Positions 5,107 through 8,428 of a stretch of 8,428 nucleotides of DNA are shown in pieces. The position numbers and the translations under genes are program-made. Position 1 is the stretch's first letter. Each line of letters begins with the position of its first letter. The stretch comes from Bacillota bacterium (GTDB lineage Bacteria; Bacillota; Dethiobacteria; DTU022; UBA8154), in the NCBI GenBank assembly GCA_003456095.1, contig DMPF01000117.1, positions 1 to 8,428 on the forward strand. Direction: 5' to 3'. Below the pieces are notes generated by a model that was not told the origin of the DNA, ran no database searches, and worked only from the letters and a program-made list of their open reading frames with translations.

Positions 5107-6255
5107 TTATTTGCCGCCCAGAGTATCTTTCATGCGATCAAAAAAACCTTTTTCCTCTGAGTGGGAAAGCTTCGTGCCTCCAGCCTCCGCAAATTCAAGC
5201 AGGATTTTTTTCTGGCGGCTGTTAAGGCGCCGCGGCACTTCAACATTTACTTTCACCAGCAGGTCGCCCCGGCCGAAAGAGCGCAGGCGGGGCACTCCTT
5301 TCCCTTTAAGGCGGAAGACAGTGCCGCTCTGCGTTCCTTCGGGAATATGCAACTTGGCTGGCTCATCAATGGTTTTCACCTTTACTTCCCCGCCCAAAGC
5401 TGCGTCCACAAAGCTAATGGAGATATCACAGCTGAGATCGTCCCCCAGGCGTTTAAAAACATGGTGGGGAAGGATGTGGATGATAACATAAAGATCGCCG
5501 TGCGAGCCGCCGCGCACCCCGCCCTCCCCTTCACCGCTGAGGCGCAGGCGGGAGCCGTCTTCAACACCTGCGGGAATCTTAACCTCAATTTTTCTCTCCC
5601 GGGTAACACGTCCCGCGCCGCGACAGTTGGGGCATCGATCTTTCACCACGCGCCCTTCGCCGTGACAGGCTTCGCAGGTGCGGATATTCATGAAACTGCC
5701 AAACGCGGTATTACGTACCACCTGCTGCTGGCCGGAACCGCCGCAGGCAGAGCAGGTAATGGGAGCAGAGCCGTCCCTGGCACCGCTGCCGTTGCACTCT
5801 GGACAGGTCTCCAGGCGGGGGACCTTGATCGATGTTTCTTTTCCCTTTACAACTTCTTCCAGGGTAATCTCCATGTCATAGCGCAGATCCGCTCCCCGTT
5901 GCGGCCCGGTCTGCGGGCGGTGCCGGCGTGTCCCTGTAAAGCCGCTGCCAAAGAAAGTTTCAAAGATATCCTCAATGCCGGAGCCAAAGCCTCCCATACC
6001 ACCAAAACCACCCCCGCCAAATCCGCCAAATCCTTCCTGTTGGTGACCAAAGCGGTCGTAGTAACTTCTTTTTTGCGGATCGCTCAGGATATCGTAGGCT
6101 TCCTTAATTTCTTTAAACTGCGCTTCCGTTTCCTTGTTCCCGTTATTCGCGTCGGGATGGTACTGCCGGGCCAGACGTCGGTAGGCTTTTTTTATCTCCT
6201 CCGGCCCGGCATCCCTGCCTATCCCCAGCACCTCATAATAATCCCGTTTTGCCAT
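5107..6255 (-). CDS. dnaJ: chaperone protein DnaJ (type I Hsp40)
   Basis: Co-chaperone that delivers unfolded clients to DnaK and stimulates its ATPase. All type I domains are present in 382 residues. The J domain (about 1-70) has HPD at 33-35. The Gly/Phe-rich linker lies at about 75-106. The zinc-binding region has four CxxCxGxG repeats whose cysteine pairs are at 151/154, 168/171, 194/197 and 208/211. The C-terminal substrate-binding and dimerisation domains follow. No key residue is missing. ATG-6255 follows AGGGG at 10-nt spacing. It starts 34 nt after the dnaK stop, consistent with co-transcription. Confidence 0.98.
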   Translation of the reverse strand: MAKRDYYEVLGIGRDAGPEEIKKAYRRLARQYHPDANNGNKETEAQFKEIKEAYDILSDPQKRSYYDRFGHQQEGFGGFGGGGFGGMGGFGSGIEDIFETFFGSGFTGTRRHRPQTGPQRGADLRYDMEITLEEVVKGKETSIKVPRLETCPECNGSGARDGSAPITCSACGGSGQQQVVRNTAFGSFMNIRTCEACHGEGRVVKDRCPNCRGAGRVTRERKIEVKIPAGVEDGSRLRLSGEGEGGVRGGSHGDLYVIIHILPHHVFKRLGDDLSCDISISFVDAALGGEVKVKTIDEPAKLHIPEGTQSGTVFRLKGKGVPRLRSFGRGDLLVKVNVEVPRRLNSRQKKILLEFAEAGGTKLSHSEEKGFFDRMKDTLGGK

Positions 6256-6289
6256 TAAGCTCTCGCCCCTTCACCGGTCAGCCCCATAT

Positions 6290-8158
6290 CTACTTTTTGT
6301 CTTCGTCGTCAACCACTTCATAGTCGGCATCCACCACGCCGTCATCGCCTGCCCCGCCGCCGGTCCGGCCATGTCCGCCGGTCCCGCCGGTTGATGTGCT
6401 GCCGGCCGCCGTCTCCTGCTCCTTGCGTACCTGCTCGTATAAGCTGGAGGATACCTGGTGCAAAGTGTTGCTCAGCTTTTCCGAGGCGGTCTTGATCCGC
6501 GAAATATCATCGCCAGCCACCGCGTCTATTAATTCCTGAATGGTTTTCTGCACATCTTCCTTCTTATCCCCGCCGATCTTCTCGCCAAGATCCCGCAGCG
6601 TCTTTTCCGAAGAGTATATAAGGGTGTCAGCCTGATTGCGGGTCTCTGCCAGTTCTTTACGCTTTTTATCTTCTTCGGCAAATTTTTTCGAGGTGTTGAC
6701 CATACGCTCAATCTCTTCGCTGCTCAGGCCTGAGGAAGCAGTAATCGTGACTTTTTGCTCCTTGCCTGTAGCCAGATCTTTGGCCAATACATTAACAATA
6801 CCATTGGCATCAATATCAAAGGAGACTTCAATCTGCGGCACACCCCGCGGCGCCGGAGGAATACCGTCAAGGATAAAACGCCCCAGTGTCTTATTATCCG
6901 TAGCCATGGGACGTTCACCCTGCAGCACATGGATCTCCACACTGGTTTGGCTATCGGCGGCAGTGGAAAATATTTGTTTCTTGGAAGTGGGAATGGTCGT
7001 ATTCCGCTCAATAATCTTGGTAAAAACACCGCCAAGCGTCTCGATACCCAGAGAAAGGGGTGTGACATCCAACAGGAGTACATCCTTGACCTCACCGGAG
7101 AGGACTCCGGCTTGAATGGCTGCTCCCAAAGCCACCACCTCATCGGGATTAACCCCCTTATGCGGTTCTTTGTTCAGAATATCCTTTATCACTTTCTGCA
7201 CATAAGGAACACGGGTGGATCCCCCCACGAGGATGACCTTGTCAATATCTTTGGGATCAAGCCCCGAGTCGGAGAGAGCCTGCTTCATCGGTCCAACCGT
7301 TTTGTCCACCAGATCGGCGATAAGATCTTCAAACTTCGCCCGTGTGAGGTTAATATCCAGGTGCTTTGGCCCGTCAGCCGTGGCAGTGATAAATGGCAGG
7401 TTAATATTGGCCGTGGTCACGCTAGAAAGCTCAATTTTCGCTTTCTCCCCCGCATCCTTCAAGCGCTGCACGGCCATGCGATCCTTGCTCAGATCCACGC
7501 CCGTCTCCTTCTTGAATTCGGCAATCAGGAACTCAATAATGCGCTGGTCAAAGTCATCACCACCAAGGCGGTTGTTGCCGCTGGTCGCCTTTACCTCAAA
7601 AACACCATCGCCCAGTTCTAGAATGGATACGTCAAATGTCCCGCCGCCCAGGTCATAGACAAGAATCGTATGATCTTCACCATTGTCCAGGCCGTAAGCG
7701 AGAGCGGCAGCTGTGGGCTCGTTGATAATGCGCAGCACATCCAGGCCGGCAATCTTACCCGCATCTTTCGTGGCCTGGCGCTGGCTGTCACTGAAATAAG
7801 CCGGCACAGTGATCACCGCTTTAGTTATTTTTTCGCCAAGATAACTCTCCGCATCCACCTTGAGTTTCTGCAAAATCATGGCGGATATCTCCGGGGGACC
7901 ATAGTTCTTACCGTCTATTTTAACAGTAAAGACAGTGCCCATCTCCCTTTTAATCGAGGCAATAGTGCGGTCCGGGTTGGTAATGGCCTGTCTTTTCGCC
8001 ACCTGGCCGACAATTCTTTCTCCTTCCTTGGTAAAAGCTACTACTGAAGGGGTCAATCTGCTGCCCTCCGCATTGGAAATAATTTCCGGGACGCCACCTT
8101 CCAATACGGCAATGACAGAGTTGGTAGTCCCGAGGTCAATACCTACTACTTTCGACAT
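6290..8158 (-). CDS. dnaK: molecular chaperone DnaK (Hsp70)
   Basis: ATP-driven Hsp70 chaperone of 622 residues, acting in the cytoplasm with DnaJ and GrpE. The N-terminal ATPase domain shows GIDLGTTNS (6-14), [13 protein letters not shown] (145-157), [12 protein letters not shown] (167-178) and VGGSTRVP (311-318). The interdomain linker is VLLLDVTP (360-367). The peptide-binding beta domain, helical lid and a Gly-rich then acidic tail ending VVDDEDKK follow. Residues 75-90 run straight from [13 protein letters not shown] into KNYGPPE, without the extra segment carried by Gram-negative DnaK, which supports a Gram-positive host. The start is ATG-8158 ([10 protein letters not shown]), not the upstream ATG-8182, because GGAGGG (8173-8168) sits 9 nt before it and family proteins begin here. 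It starts 41 nt after the grpE stop. Confidence 0.99.
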   Translation of the reverse strand: MSKVVGIDLGTTNSVIAVLEGGVPEIISNAEGSRLTPSVVAFTKEGERIVGQVAKRQAITNPDRTIASIKREMGTVFTVKIDGKNYGPPEISAMILQKLKVDAESYLGEKITKAVITVPAYFSDSQRQATKDAGKIAGLDVLRIINEPTAAALAYGLDNGEDHTILVYDLGGGTFDVSILELGDGVFEVKATSGNNRLGGDDFDQRIIEFLIAEFKKETGVDLSKDRMAVQRLKDAGEKAKIELSSVTTANINLPFITATADGPKHLDINLTRAKFEDLIADLVDKTVGPMKQALSDSGLDPKDIDKVILVGGSTRVPYVQKVIKDILNKEPHKGVNPDEVVALGAAIQAGVLSGEVKDVLLLDVTPLSLGIETLGGVFTKIIERNTTIPTSKKQIFSTAADSQTSVEIHVLQGERPMATDNKTLGRFILDGIPPAPRGVPQIEVSFDIDANGIVNVLAKDLATGKEQKVTITASSGLSSEEIERMVNTSKKFAEEDKKRKELAETRNQADTLIYSSEKTLRDLGEKIGGDKKEDVQKTIQELIDAVAGDDISRIKTASEKLSNTLHQVSSSLYEQVRKEQETAAGSTSTGGTGGHGRTGGGAGDDGVVDADYEVVDDEDKK

Positions 8159-8167
8159 ATATTTTGC

Positions 8168-8173
8168 CCTCCT
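8168..8173 (-). promoter_or_regulatory. ribosome binding site of dnaK
   Basis: GGAGGG on the minus strand lies 9 nt before ATG-8158, near ideal. It would fall inside the coding region if translation began at the upstream ATG-8182, so it settles the start choice. Confidence 0.8.
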
Positions 8174-8199
8174 TCTCCACAATCATTTGTTTTTAAAAC

Positions 8200-8428
8200 C
8201 TATTGCTCTTTAACAGCTACCTTAACCATGCTGGGCCGTACGACTCGATCCTTCATCATGTAACCTTTTTGCAGCTCCTCCACAACGGTGTTGGGCGGTT
8301 GATCGCCGCTTTCTTCGCGCATTACCGCTTCGTGACAGGCGGGATCGAATGTTTTTCCTTTACACTCAATCGCTTTAACGCCCTCTTTTTCCAGCAAATC
8401 CTTAAATTGCCTGGTAATCATGGCTATA
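8200..8428 (-). CDS. grpE: nucleotide exchange factor GrpE, C-terminal part (5' end beyond the window)
   Basis: GrpE releases ADP from DnaK and so resets the chaperone cycle. Only the last 75 codons are in the window, ending at TAG (8200-8202). The frame stays open past the right edge, so the ATG at 8421 (MITRQFKDLL) is internal. The visible part is the end of the long helix and the beta domain that contacts DnaK. Family patterns include GVKAIECKGKTFDPACHEAV and the closing EELQKGYMMKDRVVRPSMVK. No truncation or frameshift is seen. It is immediately upstream of dnaK. Any hrcA gene or CIRCE operator would lie outside the window. Confidence 0.95.
   Translation of the reverse strand, partial: IAMITRQFKDLLEKEGVKAIECKGKTFDPACHEAVMREESGDQPPNTVVEELQKGYMMKDRVVRPSMVKVAVKEQ

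Noticed and set aside
4674..5225. Plus-strand open frame (183 codons) across rsmE and the start of dnaJ
   Set aside because: Spans two real minus-strand genes and their gap, with low-complexity Arg/Ser-rich sequence and no family similarity.
5161..6258. Long plus-strand open frame (365 codons) opposite dnaJ
   Set aside because: It is fully antisense to a perfect dnaJ, has no recognisable family pattern, and reflects the codon composition of the opposite strand.
6755..7621. Plus-strand open frame (288 codons) opposite dnaK
   Set aside because: Antisense shadow of a highly conserved gene; its product shows no domain pattern.
8159..8182. Eight-residue N-terminal extension of DnaK (MWRRRAKY)
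   Set aside because: It would place the Shine-Dalgarno inside the coding region, and DnaK proteins start at [10 protein letters not shown].

Overview
The window looks like chromosomal housekeeping DNA from a Gram-positive (Firmicutes/Clostridia-type) bacterium with roughly balanced base composition. Three things suggest this. The minus-strand order grpE-dnaK-dnaJ-rsmE-mtaB is the classic Firmicutes heat-shock cluster. The DnaK lacks the N-terminal-lobe insertion typical of Gram-negative DnaK. A YlbF-family protein, a Firmicutes family, is present. A genus cannot be named from the sequence alone.

Layout, left to right. Bases 1-1148 (+) hold a possible gene tail and a CaCA-family cation antiporter with a TTG start, followed by a perfect hairpin. 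Bases 1179-1287 are a structured leader with a consensus extended -10 promoter inside a palindrome. Bases 1288-2342 (+) encode the tRNA 2-selenouridine synthase MnmH; its last 33 codons are in the -1 frame after a run of nine A. Bases 2382-2816 (+) encode a YlbF-family protein. From 2879 to the right edge everything is on the minus strand. Read in the direction of transcription it is grpE (C-terminal part only), dnaK, dnaJ, rsmE and mtaB, with short gaps (29-72 nt), consistent with one operon. The two transcription units converge near 2817-2878, where no convincing terminator is visible.

How the genes fit together. GrpE, DnaK and DnaJ form the Hsp70 folding machine. RsmE methylates 16S rRNA U1498, and MtaB methylthiolates t6A37 of tRNA. 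MnmH modifies the wobble U34 of tRNA on the opposite strand. The window is thus chaperone plus RNA-modification functions, with a membrane antiporter at the edge. prmA, often found between dnaJ and rsmE, is absent.

I see no mobile element, CRISPR array, canonical tRNA or rRNA, and no undescribed multi-gene system. The points most worth a second look are the homopolymer frameshift in mnmH, the folded leader ahead of it, and a set of unusual residues in otherwise conserved RsmE motifs.
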